Below the pieces are notes generated by a model, which did no database searches, was not told where the DNA came from, and worked only from the letters and a program-made list of their open reading frames with translations. This document shows positions 33,217-42,965 of a stretch of DNA of 53,020 nucleotides, one piece after another (the stretch's first letter is position 1; each line of letters begins with the position of its first letter). Both the position numbers and the translations under genes were made by a program. The stretch comes from an uncultured Oscillospiraceae bacterium (lineage in GTDB: Bacteria; Bacillota; Clostridia; Oscillospirales; Oscillospiraceae), in contig CANQUE010000009.1 of NCBI GenBank assembly GCA_947626905.1, forward strand, positions 1 through 53,020, given 5' to 3'.

Positions 33217-33218
33217 TT

Positions 33219-34487
33219 TTACGCTTGTTCCTCCTTGGGACAAATGATGGAAAGGGCGAAACGCCCGGCGGCCAGATGCTCCGCCGCCCAGGCCGAAACG
33301 TCGGCACAGGTGATCCCGTCCAGTACGCCGGGCGTTTCGAAAAGGTCAAATCCGGCGAAGCATCCGTCCGCCATGGACTCGGTCAGTTCAAAAAAATCGT
33401 CCAGCATCCGGATAAAGCCGCCGTATACGGCCTTTTTCTGCCGCAGGAAAAAGGCGGGATCGATGGGCCGCTCCACCGCCGCCGTCAGCTGGCTCAGGAC
33501 GGCTTCCGGGCGGTCAGACTCCCCGCTCAGGATGAGGAAGCTCTGGCCCGCGGCGTGGTCGAGCTCAAAGAAGAAGCTGTCGTTCAAAAGGCCCTTTTCA
33601 TACAGCTCCAGATAGGCCGGGGCGCTTTTCCCCCACAGGCACCGCATCGCCAGCTCCGCTGTGAGCCGCTCCCGCAGGGCCTCCGGCCCCTTTGCCGCCG
33701 GGCCCAGCTTTGCCCCGGCGCAGAACAGCGGCACAGAAACCTCCATGGTCCGCCGCCGGCTCTTCTCCACCGGCTCCACCCCCGGGTCCGGGCCATAGTC
33801 CCGGGCCGGCGCCGCCGCCCGGTCCCCGGGCAGCGCTTCCAGCGCGGCCCGCTCCACCGCCTCCGGGTCCACATCCCCCGCCACGCAGAGGGCCATGTTG
33901 GCCGGAACGTAAAAGGCCCGGTGGCAGGCGGCCAGGATCTCCGGCGTGACATCCTGGATGGACGCCACCGTGCCCACCACATCGCTGCCCAACGGGTGGC
34001 CGCCGAACAGCAGTTTCAGGCAGTCCTGATAGACCGCCCAGGACGGGTCGTCCTCCCCCTCCACGATCTCCTGGGCGATGATGCCCCGCTCCTTTTCCAC
34101 GGTCTGCCCGGTGAAGTAGGGGGTAGAAACGAATCGCAGCAGGGTGCGGAGATTCTCCTCAAACTGTCCGGCGCAGGTGAAATGATAGCTGGTGACGGCG
34201 TAAGACGTATAGGCGTTGGAGTCCGCTCCCCGGCCGGCAAAGATCCCATCCACGCTGCCGTCCGGCATGTCGAACATCTTGTGCTCCAGATAGTGGGCCA
34301 CCCCCGCCGGGGTGTCATAGCGGCGGCCGTCCAGGACGAAGCGCCGGTCCGCGCCGCCGTAATTCGTCACGAAGGACGCCCGGCACTTGCGCCAGCCGGG
34401 CTTGGGGACCACACACACGGCCAGGCCGTTGGGCAGCGTGGACGTATACGCCGCCATGCCCAGGGCGGGATAGTCAGTTCTCTTCAT
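33219..34487 (-). CDS. yfmH: M16 peptidase, YfmH-like (catalytic partner)
   Basis: A 422-residue M16B zinc-peptidase homologue. It keeps the inverted zinc motif HYLEH (His65, Glu68, His69) in the AGVAHYLEHKMFD segment, and a downstream acidic EIVEGEDDP region (about 140-150) for the third ligand. In Bacillus the YfmH/YmfH and YfmF/YmfF pair is associated with 5-aminopentanol modification of elongation factor P; the exact role is unclear, and transfer to this organism is inference. The start overlaps the end of yfmF by 14 bases. It is predicted cytoplasmic. Confidence 0.88.
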   Translation of the reverse strand: MKRTDYPALGMAAYTSTLPNGLAVCVVPKPGWRKCRASFVTNYGGADRRFVLDGRRYDTPAGVAHYLEHKMFDMPDGSVDGIFAGRGADSNAYTSYAVTSYHFTCAGQFEENLRTLLRFVSTPYFTGQTVEKERGIIAQEIVEGEDDPSWAVYQDCLKLLFGGHPLGSDVVGTVASIQDVTPEILAACHRAFYVPANMALCVAGDVDPEAVERAALEALPGDRAAAPARDYGPDPGVEPVEKSRRRTMEVSVPLFCAGAKLGPAAKGPEALRERLTAELAMRCLWGKSAPAYLELYEKGLLNDSFFFELDHAAGQSFLILSGESDRPEAVLSQLTAAVERPIDPAFFLRQKKAVYGGFIRMLDDFFELTESMADGCFAGFDLFETPGVLDGITCADVSAWAAEHLAAGRFALSIICPKEEQA

Positions 34488-35784
34488 CCTCTTCCTCCCG
34501 GCCGCCGCTGAGGAAATACACCGCGTCGCACGCTATGCCCGCCGCGGCCTTCATCACGTCGGCCCTCGTCACGTCCTCCGCCAGCGCCGCCAGCTCCTCC
34601 GGACCGTAGTCCAGGCCCAGCAGGTTCTGCTCCAGCCAGAAGCTCTCCAGCCGGTCCGGCTGATCCGTCAGCGTCAGCAGATCGGCGCTCACGCCCATCC
34701 GGGCCGTGCGCAGCTCTTCGTCGGTGAACGCGCCCTCTTTCACGGCCCACACCTGGCAGTCGATCTCGTCCTTCGTTTTATCGTAGTCCGCCGGGTCGAT
34801 GCCGCTGTTCACGATCATAAGGCCCTTCATCACATCCAGCGCCGAATGCACGTAATAGCACAGGCTCATCCTCTCCCGCACGTTTACAAAAAGCCGGGAA
34901 TTGACATAGGCCGCGCCGCCGCCCCCCAGAAGGGCGTTCATCACCCGCAGCGCCGCCATGTCCGGTTCCTCCATGGCCTCGCCCAGCCGGTAGCCCAGGA
35001 CCAGTTTCCCCTGCTCCACGTCCATCCGCTCGGCAAACGTCCGGGGCCCTTCCTCCACGGTGTTCAGGCGCACATCCGTCCCGATGTCCAGATCCAGCTC
35101 GCCCCTGGGCAAGGCGGCCAGCGCGTCGGTCAAGGCGGCGGCCACCCGGTCCGCCGGGGCCGAGCCGCAGTAAAAGATCTCTATGGGACTGGCCGCCAGC
35201 AGAGCCCGATAGTGCCGGGTCAGGGCCACGTAGCCGATGGCCCGGGCCGTTTCCTCGTCCCCCAGCGCGTCCACCGCGTAAGCCTCCCCGGGGCACATCA
35301 GCCGGAGCAGGCGGCTCTGGGCATAGGCCGCCCGGTCGTTGACCAAGGCCCGGATCTGATGCAGCAGCTTTTCCCGCTCGCTCTCCACATACTGGGGCAG
35401 CAGCAGCCCGCCCCGGGTGTTGGGCGCCAGCAAAAGCTCTCCCAGCAGCGCCGTCATATCCTCCAGCGGCTCCTCCCCCGGCGGCAGGCAGGCCCCGTCC
35501 ACGAAGTCCGCCGCAAAGCCGACGGCCTGGATCTCCCCCAGCTTCCGCACAGAGGGCTCGATGTGGGCGCCATACATCCCGTCCAGCCGGGCGGCCAGCG
35601 CGGTCAGGTCCGGCGAGGCCACCGTGCCCCGGCGGAGCACCCCGGGCAGGAGGGCGTTCTGGGCGGCGGTCTGACGGTCCAGCCCGGTGAGCAGATGCAG
35701 GCTGAGGATCGACGTTTTGAATTTGTCCGTGCCTATATATGTCAGAAAAACGCCGGGCAGCAGTTCCCGCCGGGTCCGTTCCAT
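34474..35784 (-). CDS. yfmF: M16 peptidase homologue, YfmF-like (non-catalytic partner)
   Basis: A 436-residue M16-fold protein without HxxEH: the corresponding region (LLTGLDRQTAAQNALLPGVLRRGT) has no zinc ligands. The C-terminal half has the RLGEAMEEPDMAALRVMNALLGGG and RLFVNVRERMSLCYYVHSALD segments that contribute the substrate-binding Arg/Tyr in M16 heterodimers. It probably forms a dimer with the catalytic YfmH encoded next, with overlapping reading frames. ATG 35784 follows GGAGGGTGAGTGGG; the open frame to 35835 has no ribosome site. An extended -10 inside the palindromic repeat at 35881-35889 lies upstream. Confidence 0.86.
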   Translation of the reverse strand: MERTRRELLPGVFLTYIGTDKFKTSILSLHLLTGLDRQTAAQNALLPGVLRRGTVASPDLTALAARLDGMYGAHIEPSVRKLGEIQAVGFAADFVDGACLPPGEEPLEDMTALLGELLLAPNTRGGLLLPQYVESEREKLLHQIRALVNDRAAYAQSRLLRLMCPGEAYAVDALGDEETARAIGYVALTRHYRALLAASPIEIFYCGSAPADRVAAALTDALAALPRGELDLDIGTDVRLNTVEEGPRTFAERMDVEQGKLVLGYRLGEAMEEPDMAALRVMNALLGGGGAAYVNSRLFVNVRERMSLCYYVHSALDVMKGLMIVNSGIDPADYDKTKDEIDCQVWAVKEGAFTDEELRTARMGVSADLLTLTDQPDRLESFWLEQNLLGLDYGPEELAALAEDVTRADVMKAAAGIACDAVYFLSGGREEEDEEN

Positions 35785-35850
35785 CCCACTCACCCTCCGA
35801 TCTGGAATATATTGCCACCGCCGCCGGAATATCACTCTCCGGTCATCTGT

Positions 35851-35902
35851 GTTTTGCGGTAGTATAATGGCTGCTTGCGGTCATTATAGCATATCCGCCG
35901 CC
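35851..35902. repeat. Composite palindromic element, shortened copy
   Basis: GTTTTGCGGT (35851-35860) joins directly to TATAATGGCTGC-TT-GCGGTCATTATA (35863-35888), whose arms pair fully as RNA with G-U wobbles. The 27 bases 35876-35902 are identical to 5921-5947. The second half of the GTTTTGC hairpin is missing, as if deleted. Confidence 0.8.
35881..35889 (-). promoter_or_regulatory. Extended -10 promoter of yfmF (within repeat)
   Basis: Minus strand: TGCTATAAT, about 97 bases before yfmF. TTTCAA lies 16 bases upstream as a possible -35. The surrounding 27 bases are the same as those before the SH3 gene. Confidence 0.5.
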
Positions 35903-35959
35903 GTTTGAAAATGACAATATTGTGAACAATGAGGCAGGCGCGCCAGGCGCCTGCCTCTG

Positions 35960-38900
35960 TTACTCAACCGTGACTTTCCCGTCTTTGACGGTGATCTTCC
36001 GGCCGCAGATGTCGGCCTCATAGCCGGCCCAGCCGGACGGGAGGTTGGGCCGGACGGTGAGCCGGCCCCTCTCCAGCCGGATGCCCAGCAGATCCTCCAG
36101 CACCACCCGGAAAAACCATCCGGCGGAACCGGTATACCAGCTCCACAGCGCCTGGCCGTAGTGGTCCGAATCGGCGGACACATCCGCCGCCATCACCCAG
36201 CTCTCCGCCCCCCACGACTCCGGGGGATGCCTGGCCGGGAGCAGGTCCAGCAGCATGGCCGTCCCCACATCGGTGGACCCCTCCTTCAAAAGCGCCGACG
36301 CCAGCCACACCGCCCCATGGGTATACTGTCCGCCGTTTTCCCGGAACCCGGGACCGCAGGAGCGGATATATCCCGGGTCCCGGCCCTCGTCCCCGAAGGG
36401 AGGCGAGAACAGCTTCACCAGCCCGTGGGCCCGGTCATAGAGCCGGTCCACACAGGCCCCCAGGGCCGTATGGACCCGGGCCCGGTCCGCCTGAGGGCAG
36501 AAGGCCGCCCAGCTCTGGGCGATCGAGTCGATCTCACAGCCCGCCGCGCCGGCCCCGCCCAGGGGCGCGCCATCCTCCCACCAGCCCCGCAGGTACCACT
36601 GGCCGTTCCAGCTGCGTTCCGCGGCGGCGGCGTACTCTTTCGCCGCGGCGGCGTACCGGCCGGCATCTGTCTGGTCCAGCCGGTCCAGAAGCCCGGCGAA
36701 CCGCCCGGCGATGTGGACGAAGAACCAGGTCAGCCACAGGCTCTCGCCGCCCACCTTGTCCATCCCGTCGTTCCAATCTCCGGACCCGGTCCGCAGCAGC
36801 CCGTGGGGGCCGTGGCCCCGGGCCAGCACGCATGTCATGGCCTGGCGGGCGTGGTCCAGCACAGAGCTGTCCTCCTTGCTCCGGCCCGGCCGGAAATACC
36901 GCTCCCGCTCCTCCGGAGCCAGAGGCGGCGCCTCCAGCCAGGGGGCCCGCAGGGCGCACAGGCCCTCGTCCCCCGTCTTTTCCACATACTCGCACACCGC
37001 CCATACCAGCCACAGCAGGTCGTCCGAGCAGCGGGTGCGTACGCCCCGGGGCCCGGCGGGGCCGTCGTGCCACCAGTGGAGCACGTCCCCCTCCCGGAAC
37101 TGCCGGGCGCAGCAGGTCAGGATATGGCTCTTGGCCCGGTCCGGCGCGATGAGCAGAAGGTTGGCGGTGTCCTGGAGCTGGTCCCGGAAACCCAGGGCCC
37201 CGCCGCTCTGATAGAGGCTGGTCCGGCCCATGATCCGGCAGGCCAGGGTCTGATACGCCGCCCAGCCGTTCATCATCCGGTCCAGGGCCGGGTCCGGCGT
37301 ATGCACCCGCACCCGGCCTACCAGGGTCCGCCAGCTGTCCCGGACCCGGATCAGCTCTTCGGCGGCCCGGGCCGGGTCCGCCAGAGCCCGCAGGGTCTCG
37401 GCGCTCTCGAACCCGCAGACCAGCACGCTCACGCCGCCGCCCTTCCAAAGCGCCCCGAAGCAGGGGCGCAGGCCCGGACCGGTCCGGCCGTCCATCCGGC
37501 CCGCCAGCCACGCGGCCTCGTCCCCGGTGAAGCCGGACAGCTTTTGACTGCACACCGCCCGGAACACCTGCCCCGGCGCCTCGGCCCGGGGATTCATCGC
37601 CGTGAGGCAGCCGTCCTCATATCCCGTGATCACGCAGGGGATATCCGGTGCGCTGGCCGTGAGGGCCAGGGGCAGATGCCAGCCCAGATAGGTCCCCTCG
37701 CCGCCCTCGATGAGCATGATCCTGGCCCTGCTGCCACAGGGGACGAAGGCGGTGAGGGCCAGGCCCTCCTGCTCCCAGCGGGTCCAGCCGAAGCCGTTGG
37801 TCACCTTGCACGGTCTCTCCCCGGCGAACAGGCTCCGCCGGCCCTGGGCCGTCACCAGCTCCAGGGTTTCCCCGCCAAAGGTCTCCGCCGGATCGTTGCG
37901 CCAAGGGTCCACCGGCCGCTCCCGGGCGTTCTCCAGCCACATGAACCCGCCGCCGCAGTCCGCCGCCAGGTATCCGAACGCGCCGTTGGTCAGCACATTG
38001 CACCAGGCCCTGGGCGGCAGGGGCGGTGTCTGATAGCTCACCGTGCCCCCCGGGCCATATTCCACCGCCGGGACCCGGCCGTCCCGCACCGGCGCCCGCC
38101 GCCAGGCAGGCAGCGGGGCGTACCGCCGGGGCGGCGGCTGGCTCACGATCGCCGCCGCGGCGGCGATATCCTCGCCCCCGGAGAACCACACGCCCCCGTG
38201 GGCCCCCTCAAAGGCCGCCAGGCCGTATTTTTCCAGATACCGGCGCAGCTCGTCCCGGCGGGGATGGAGATAGGCCCCGTCCTCCCCGGTGGGGATCACC
38301 AGATCGAAGGCCACGCCGCAGGCGGTGAGCAGCGCGTGGCGCTTGATCATCCGCTTGGCCTGGTCCAGACGCTCCGTCTCCCCGGCGTATACGATGGGCA
38401 GATCGCCGGACAGGCCCTTTTTCCACAGGGCCTGGCGGGTGGAATCCGGCCGGGCCGCCACCCGGGGATCGCACACGTCCCCGGCCAGGTCGAAGGCCGC
38501 GGCCAGTCCCTCCGGTCCCATGCCCAGCAGAGCGCCCATGGACCCGGCCATATCCGCCGTGCCGCCGGTGAGGATGCGCCGGGCGCCCTCCTCCGCCTGG
38601 CGGGCGCTCTCGCCGAAGCACAGCGCCAGGGACGCACACCCGCCCTCCGGCAGCACGCCCCGGACCGACACCGGCGAGAGCATCTGCCATCCGGCGCCGG
38701 AGGCCAGGCTCAGATCGATGGTGGCCGCCAGACACAGCCATGCCTCCGGCACGCTGCCCCGGGCCAGCCGCCGCACCAAGATAACGCCCCGGTGGACCGT
38801 CACCTCCAGCCCCAGCCGCCAGAAGGCGGGATGGGCGGCGTGGTCCGCCCGGGGGGCCAGCACCGGCTCGAACCGCACGGTGAGCCGGCCGCCGCTGGGG

Positions 38901-41900
38901 CCGGTGACGCGCCGCAGTTCGCCCCGCTCCCCGCTGGCCACCGCCAGGGACAGGGTGGTCACCCGGTCCGCCCGGCGGGCGGTGAAGGTCAGCGCGCCCC
39001 CCTCGTAGCGCCAGGGATACAGCGTTCCCTCCCGGCGGGATGGCCCCGCGGGGATGCCGTCCACCGCCACCTCAAAGCCCTCCTCCCGGTACATCAGCAG
39101 CCCCATGCTCTGCGCCCGGCACCGGCCGTCGTCACAGGCCGCCAGGGACCACACCCCGTTGGACATGGGAAACCAGGCCGGGCTGGCGGGCACATGGCCC
39201 GGGCCCTCCCGGCGGAAGGCGGGATGGTCCGGCCGGCTCTCCGGCGGCCGGACCACAGCAGAGCGGCTGCGGCGCAGCACCGCCCCGCTCAGGGGCACCC
39301 GCTCCTCCAGCAGCGGCCGGAACGCCGCAAAGGCCGGCTCTTTCATGAAATACCGCCGGAGCATCCCGCTGTTCAGGCAGTTGGCCGCGGCGCCCAGGCT
39401 CATACCCAGGTGGTGGCTCATAAAGCAGGCCACCGTCCGGCCGCTCTTTTCCGTCCGGCCGCTCTTTTCCGTCCGGCCGGGGGTCAGATCCAGGGCCTCG
39501 TAAAATCCGTACCGGCCCCACATGCCCATGGCCTTCAGCCGCCGCAGATTCTCCACCGCCGCCTTGGGGTGGACGCACAGGGCCAGAAAGCTGGCGTAGG
39601 GGGCGACGACCAGCTCGTTGTCCATATCCCGGCGCAGGGCCAGCGCCGCCGCCCCATGGGCCTTATAGCGATAGTCCATCCCCGCGTCCAGAGAGAAAAA
39701 CGCGCTCTCGGAGCTGCCCCAGGGCGCCTTGATCTGGCCCGGCCGCCGCCGCTGGGCATACAGGCAGAACCGGGCCGTTTCCCACAGCATGGAGCCCTTC
39801 ACCAGGGGCAGGAACAGCTCCGGCATCAGATACTCGAACATAGACCCGGACCAGCTGGCCAGCCCCCGCCAGCCGTCCAGCGCCAGCCGCGCCCGGCTCA
39901 GGCTCTGCCAGTGGCGCACCGGCACGTCGCCCCGGGCGCAGGCGATGAAGCTGGTGAGCCGGGCCTCGGAGGCCATCAGATCATAGTGTCCGGGACCGGG
40001 CTCCGCCGCCGACGGGTCCAGGCCGATGCGAAACAGCTTCTTCTTTTCATCGTACAGCGCCCCCAGATCGGTCCCGTCCGCCAGGGTCCGGGCCCGGTCC
40101 GCCAGGTCCGGCCGGCCGTGGGCGGCCAGGCCCGCCGAGAGCGTATACAGGCACGCGCACAGGTTGCCGCTGTCCACCGTGGACACATAGGCCGGCTGCA
40201 GCGGCGCGCAGGTGCGGGTATCGTACCAATTGTAAAGATGGCCCCGCCACTTGGGCAGCTTTTCCACCGTGGCCAGGATGTGCTCCGCCAGGGCCACCGC
40301 CTCGCCCTCCGGCGCCACCCCCAGCTCCATGGCCGCCAGCGCGGAGGTAAGGGCCAGGCCGATGTTGGTGGGAGATGTGCGCCGGGCCACCCCCTTGGGG
40401 GGCTGGATCTGGATATTGTCGGGGGGGAGCCAATGATCCGGCCGGGTGCACAGCCCGGCGAAATAGCCCCAGATCGCCTGGGCAGCCCGGAGCAAAAACT
40501 TCCTGTCCCCCTCGGTCAGGCCGTTTTTCGGCGGCCGTTCCCGGCCGGACAGGCGGGCAAAAACAGGCGCGCAAAGCCACACCACCCCCGCGGCCTTTCC
40601 CGCGGGGCCGGGGGCAAAAAGCCCCATCGCCAGGCCCAGGGCCAGGTCGAACCACACCGCCGGCGGGATGTCCCGGCCCTTGTCCGCCTGGGCGGCGGGG
40701 ACCCACTGGAGCATATTCCGGCGGCTCACCGCCATGCGCCACAGGGCCGTGACCGCCGCCGAGGCACAGGTATACCCCTCCCAGGGCAGGAGGATCAGCC
40801 GGACAAAAAACCGCGTCAGCGATCCGCCCAGACCCCGGAGCACCCCGCTGCGGCAGCGCAGGCGGGCGTCCCGGGTCCTGGCGAACAGTCCGGCAAAGGC
40901 GTCATGGACCGCGTCCGCCCCCAGGCATCCCAGCGTCAGCCAGGCCGCCGCCCGGCAGGACGGCAGCCACATCCCCAGCACCAGCGCCGCCAGGGCCGCC
41001 GGGGCCACCATGCTCCGGCGCAGGCTGTCCAGCAGCCGGAACCGCTCCAGCAGCGGCAGGTCCTTGCCCTCCCCCAGCAGCCAGGGCAGGTTCTGCCAGT
41101 CCCCCCGGGTCCAGCGGTGCAGCCGCCGGAACCAGGCCGCCGCCGTCACCGGCGAGCCGTCCGTCAGCTCCACGTCCCCCACATAGGCGCCCCGGAGATA
41201 GGCCCCCTCCAGCGCGTCGTGGCTCAGGACCCGGTTGTCGTCGAACCGCCCGTCCAGACAGGCCAGATAAGCGGCTATGTCTACCACGCCCTTCCCGGCG
41301 AAGCCGCCCCGGTCGTACAGATCCGTGAACAGCTCCCCCGTAGGCGCGCCGTAAGGATCGGTGCCGCCCTGCCCGGCGTAGACCCGGGCAAAATCCGTGG
41401 CCATGGCCCGGTCCAGCTCTACCGCCATCCGGGGATGGAGCACCCCGTGGCCCCGGACCACCACGCCCCGCTCCACCACCGGCGCTTGCAGCGGATGCAT
41501 GGCCGCGCCGATGAGCTGCCGGGCCGCGCCGGGCACCAGCCGGGTGTCCGCGTCCAGACAGAGGATATACTTTGCGTGCAGCTGCCGCGGATCCCCCGCC
41601 AGGCATTTCAGCCGGTTGGGCCGGCCCTGGAGCAGACGGGCCAGCTCCAGAATGGCCCCCCGCTTCCGCTCCCAGGGCGCATAGACCCGGTCCGCCTTAT
41701 TCCAGGCCGGGTCCCGGCTGATGAGGAAAAACCCGCCGCCGTATTTTTTGTTCAGCGCCTCGATGGCCCGCCGGGTCTCCTCCAGCCGCCCCGCCGCCGG
41801 CGAGGGAAAGACCGGGCTGTCAGGCAGATCGGCCAGCAGGGCGAACAGCAGCTCCTCCCCGCAGTCCCGGCTGGCCAGCCTATACTCCTCCAGCCGCCCG

Positions 41901-42868
41901 GCCAGCCGCGGCCCGATCCCATCGCCTCCAAGCAGCGCGGACACGGCGCATACCGTCCGGCCCGCCGGGCCCACGCCCTCTTCCAGGGCCAGCCGGGGCA
42001 GCCGCCGGGGGCGCACAACCCGCAGCAGCACCGAGTCCAGCGCCACCCGGACCAGCTCTGTCAGGGGCAGCAGCGCCAGCAGGGCCGTCCAGGGGCTGCC
42101 GGACAGGTATCCCGCCAGCACCGCCAGCGCGCCGGGCAGAAAGATCCGCCCGGCGATATACCCCGCGCCGGTGCGCCGGTTGTCGGGAAACAGGATCTCG
42201 TGCAGTCCGGCGGCCAGGGCCGTCCGGGCCGCCTCCTGCGCGGGCACGCCCTGCTTTTTCGCCAGCTTCTGGACCCGCTCCCGGTACTGGGCCCGGCTGA
42301 TCTCATCCATGGCCGGATATACCCGGTCCTGCCGGAGCAGCGCGTCCACCGGGTCGGAGATCTCCAGCGCGGCGGTCAGATCCATGTCCGCCAAGGTCCG
42401 CAGGCTGGTGAAAAGCTCCCCCGCCCGGGTCCGGTCCACCTCCGGCTGCGCCAGCTCCTCGATGAGCGCGGCGCGAAGAGCGGCCCCCACCAGGGCCGCC
42501 TCGTTTTCCGGCATTTCTCTGCCCTTCCGCGCGCCGGTGAGAAAGGCGGCGATACGCTCCTCTGTCACCGGTCCGGCGCAGGCCAGCTTCCGGCACAGGC
42601 TCACCAGCGCCGCCCCGTCCCGGCCCCGCTCCAGGCGGCCTCCCGCCCGGAAAGCGGCCATGGCCAGGTCCGCCTCCCGCCGGGCCAGGTATTCGTTGTC
42701 GGCGAACCATTCCGGCTGGCCGGGGTCCTTGGCCTTATCCGCTATCTCCGCCATGGCCCGGCGCAGCCGGGCGGCCGTCCGGCGGCCGGACACGGTCTTG
42801 TTGATGGGGATGCTCCTGGCCGCCTCTTCGCCCCATCCGGCCAGGCGTTGTGTGCTTATCTTTTCCAT
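35960..42868 (-). CDS. Giant cyclic beta-glucan synthase-like glycosyltransferase/phosphorylase
   Basis: About 2302 residues, with the NdvB/cyclic beta-1,2-glucan synthase layout. An N-terminal helical region is followed by a GT84-type transferase (about 330-640; LDADTRLV, LSHDALEGAYLRG, HRWTRGDWQ) with flanking membrane helices. The middle glycoamylase-like (GH189/PF10091) domain is about 800-1250 (LPPDNIQI, RTSPTNIGLALT, MSHHLGMSL). The C-terminal GH94 phosphorylase-like region (about 1480-2300) has GGALGFRDQLQD and GSGDWNDGMD, whose Asp is the general acid. Such enzymes make, cyclise and trim beta-1,2-glucans; the product here is inferred. A tandem GRTEKS repeat sits near residue 1140. The start at 42868 has a weak ribosome site; the frame extends upstream without support. 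Confidence 0.85.
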   Translation of the reverse strand: MEKISTQRLAGWGEEAARSIPINKTVSGRRTAARLRRAMAEIADKAKDPGQPEWFADNEYLARREADLAMAAFRAGGRLERGRDGAALVSLCRKLACAGPVTEERIAAFLTGARKGREMPENEAALVGAALRAALIEELAQPEVDRTRAGELFTSLRTLADMDLTAALEISDPVDALLRQDRVYPAMDEISRAQYRERVQKLAKKQGVPAQEAARTALAAGLHEILFPDNRRTGAGYIAGRIFLPGALAVLAGYLSGSPWTALLALLPLTELVRVALDSVLLRVVRPRRLPRLALEEGVGPAGRTVCAVSALLGGDGIGPRLAGRLEEYRLASRDCGEELLFALLADLPDSPVFPSPAAGRLEETRRAIEALNKKYGGGFFLISRDPAWNKADRVYAPWERKRGAILELARLLQGRPNRLKCLAGDPRQLHAKYILCLDADTRLVPGAARQLIGAAMHPLQAPVVERGVVVRGHGVLHPRMAVELDRAMATDFARVYAGQGGTDPYGAPTGELFTDLYDRGGFAGKGVVDIAAYLACLDGRFDDNRVLSHDALEGAYLRGAYVGDVELTDGSPVTAAAWFRRLHRWTRGDWQNLPWLLGEGKDLPLLERFRLLDSLRRSMVAPAALAALVLGMWLPSCRAAAWLTLGCLGADAVHDAFAGLFARTRDARLRCRSGVLRGLGGSLTRFFVRLILLPWEGYTCASAAVTALWRMAVSRRNMLQWVPAAQADKGRDIPPAVWFDLALGLAMGLFAPGPAGKAAGVVWLCAPVFARLSGRERPPKNGLTEGDRKFLLRAAQAIWGYFAGLCTRPDHWLPPDNIQIQPPKGVARRTSPTNIGLALTSALAAMELGVAPEGEAVALAEHILATVEKLPKWRGHLYNWYDTRTCAPLQPAYVSTVDSGNLCACLYTLSAGLAAHGRPDLADRARTLADGTDLGALYDEKKKLFRIGLDPSAAEPGPGHYDLMASEARLTSFIACARGDVPVRHWQSLSRARLALDGWRGLASWSGSMFEYLMPELFLPLVKGSMLWETARFCLYAQRRRPGQIKAPWGSSESAFFSLDAGMDYRYKAHGAAALALRRDMDNELVVAPYASFLALCVHPKAAVENLRRLKAMGMWGRYGFYEALDLTPGRTEKSGRTEKSGRTVACFMSHHLGMSLGAAANCLNSGMLRRYFMKEPAFAAFRPLLEERVPLSGAVLRRSRSAVVRPPESRPDHPAFRREGPGHVPASPAWFPMSNGVWSLAACDDGRCRAQSMGLLMYREEGFEVAVDGIPAGPSRREGTLYPWRYEGGALTFTARRADRVTTLSLAVASGERGELRRVTGPSGGRLTVRFEPVLAPRADHAAHPAFWRLGLEVTVHRGVILVRRLARGSVPEAWLCLAATIDLSLASGAGWQMLSPVSVRGVLPEGGCASLALCFGESARQAEEGARRILTGGTADMAGSMGALLGMGPEGLAAAFDLAGDVCDPRVAARPDSTRQALWKKGLSGDLPIVYAGETERLDQAKRMIKRHALLTACGVAFDLVIPTGEDGAYLHPRRDELRRYLEKYGLAAFEGAHGGVWFSGGEDIAAAAAIVSQPPPRRYAPLPAWRRAPVRDGRVPAVEYGPGGTVSYQTPPLPPRAWCNVLTNGAFGYLAADCGGGFMWLENARERPVDPWRNDPAETFGGETLELVTAQGRRSLFAGERPCKVTNGFGWTRWEQEGLALTAFVPCGSRARIMLIEGGEGTYLGWHLPLALTASAPDIPCVITGYEDGCLTAMNPRAEAPGQVFRAVCSQKLSGFTGDEAAWLAGRMDGRTGPGLRPCFGALWKGGGVSVLVCGFESAETLRALADPARAAEELIRVRDSWRTLVGRVRVHTPDPALDRMMNGWAAYQTLACRIMGRTSLYQSGGALGFRDQLQDTANLLLIAPDRAKSHILTCCARQFREGDVLHWWHDGPAGPRGVRTRCSDDLLWLVWAVCEYVEKTGDEGLCALRAPWLEAPPLAPEERERYFRPGRSKEDSSVLDHARQAMTCVLARGHGPHGLLRTGSGDWNDGMDKVGGESLWLTWFFVHIAGRFAGLLDRLDQTDAGRYAAAAKEYAAAAERSWNGQWYLRGWWEDGAPLGGAGAAGCEIDSIAQSWAAFCPQADRARVHTALGACVDRLYDRAHGLVKLFSPPFGDEGRDPGYIRSCGPGFRENGGQYTHGAVWLASALLKEGSTDVGTAMLLDLLPARHPPESWGAESWVMAADVSADSDHYGQALWSWYTGSAGWFFRVVLEDLLGIRLERGRLTVRPNLPSGWAGYEADICGRKITVKDGKVTVE
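39433..39478. repeat. 18-bp tandem repeat inside the giant gene
   Basis: Two exact copies and part of a third of CCGTCCGGCCGCTCTTTT, encoding GRTEKS-GRTEKS-GRT. It is in frame and lies just before the conserved MSHHLGMSL motif. Confidence 0.92.
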
Positions 42869-42965
42869 ACCTGGGATTTTTCCCGGGCCGGCGGAGGAAT
42901 ATACGGCCTCCGGGCCCGGCGGGCCGAATGGGGCCGCCGAAGCGCGCCGCGGCGCGGAAAGCCTA

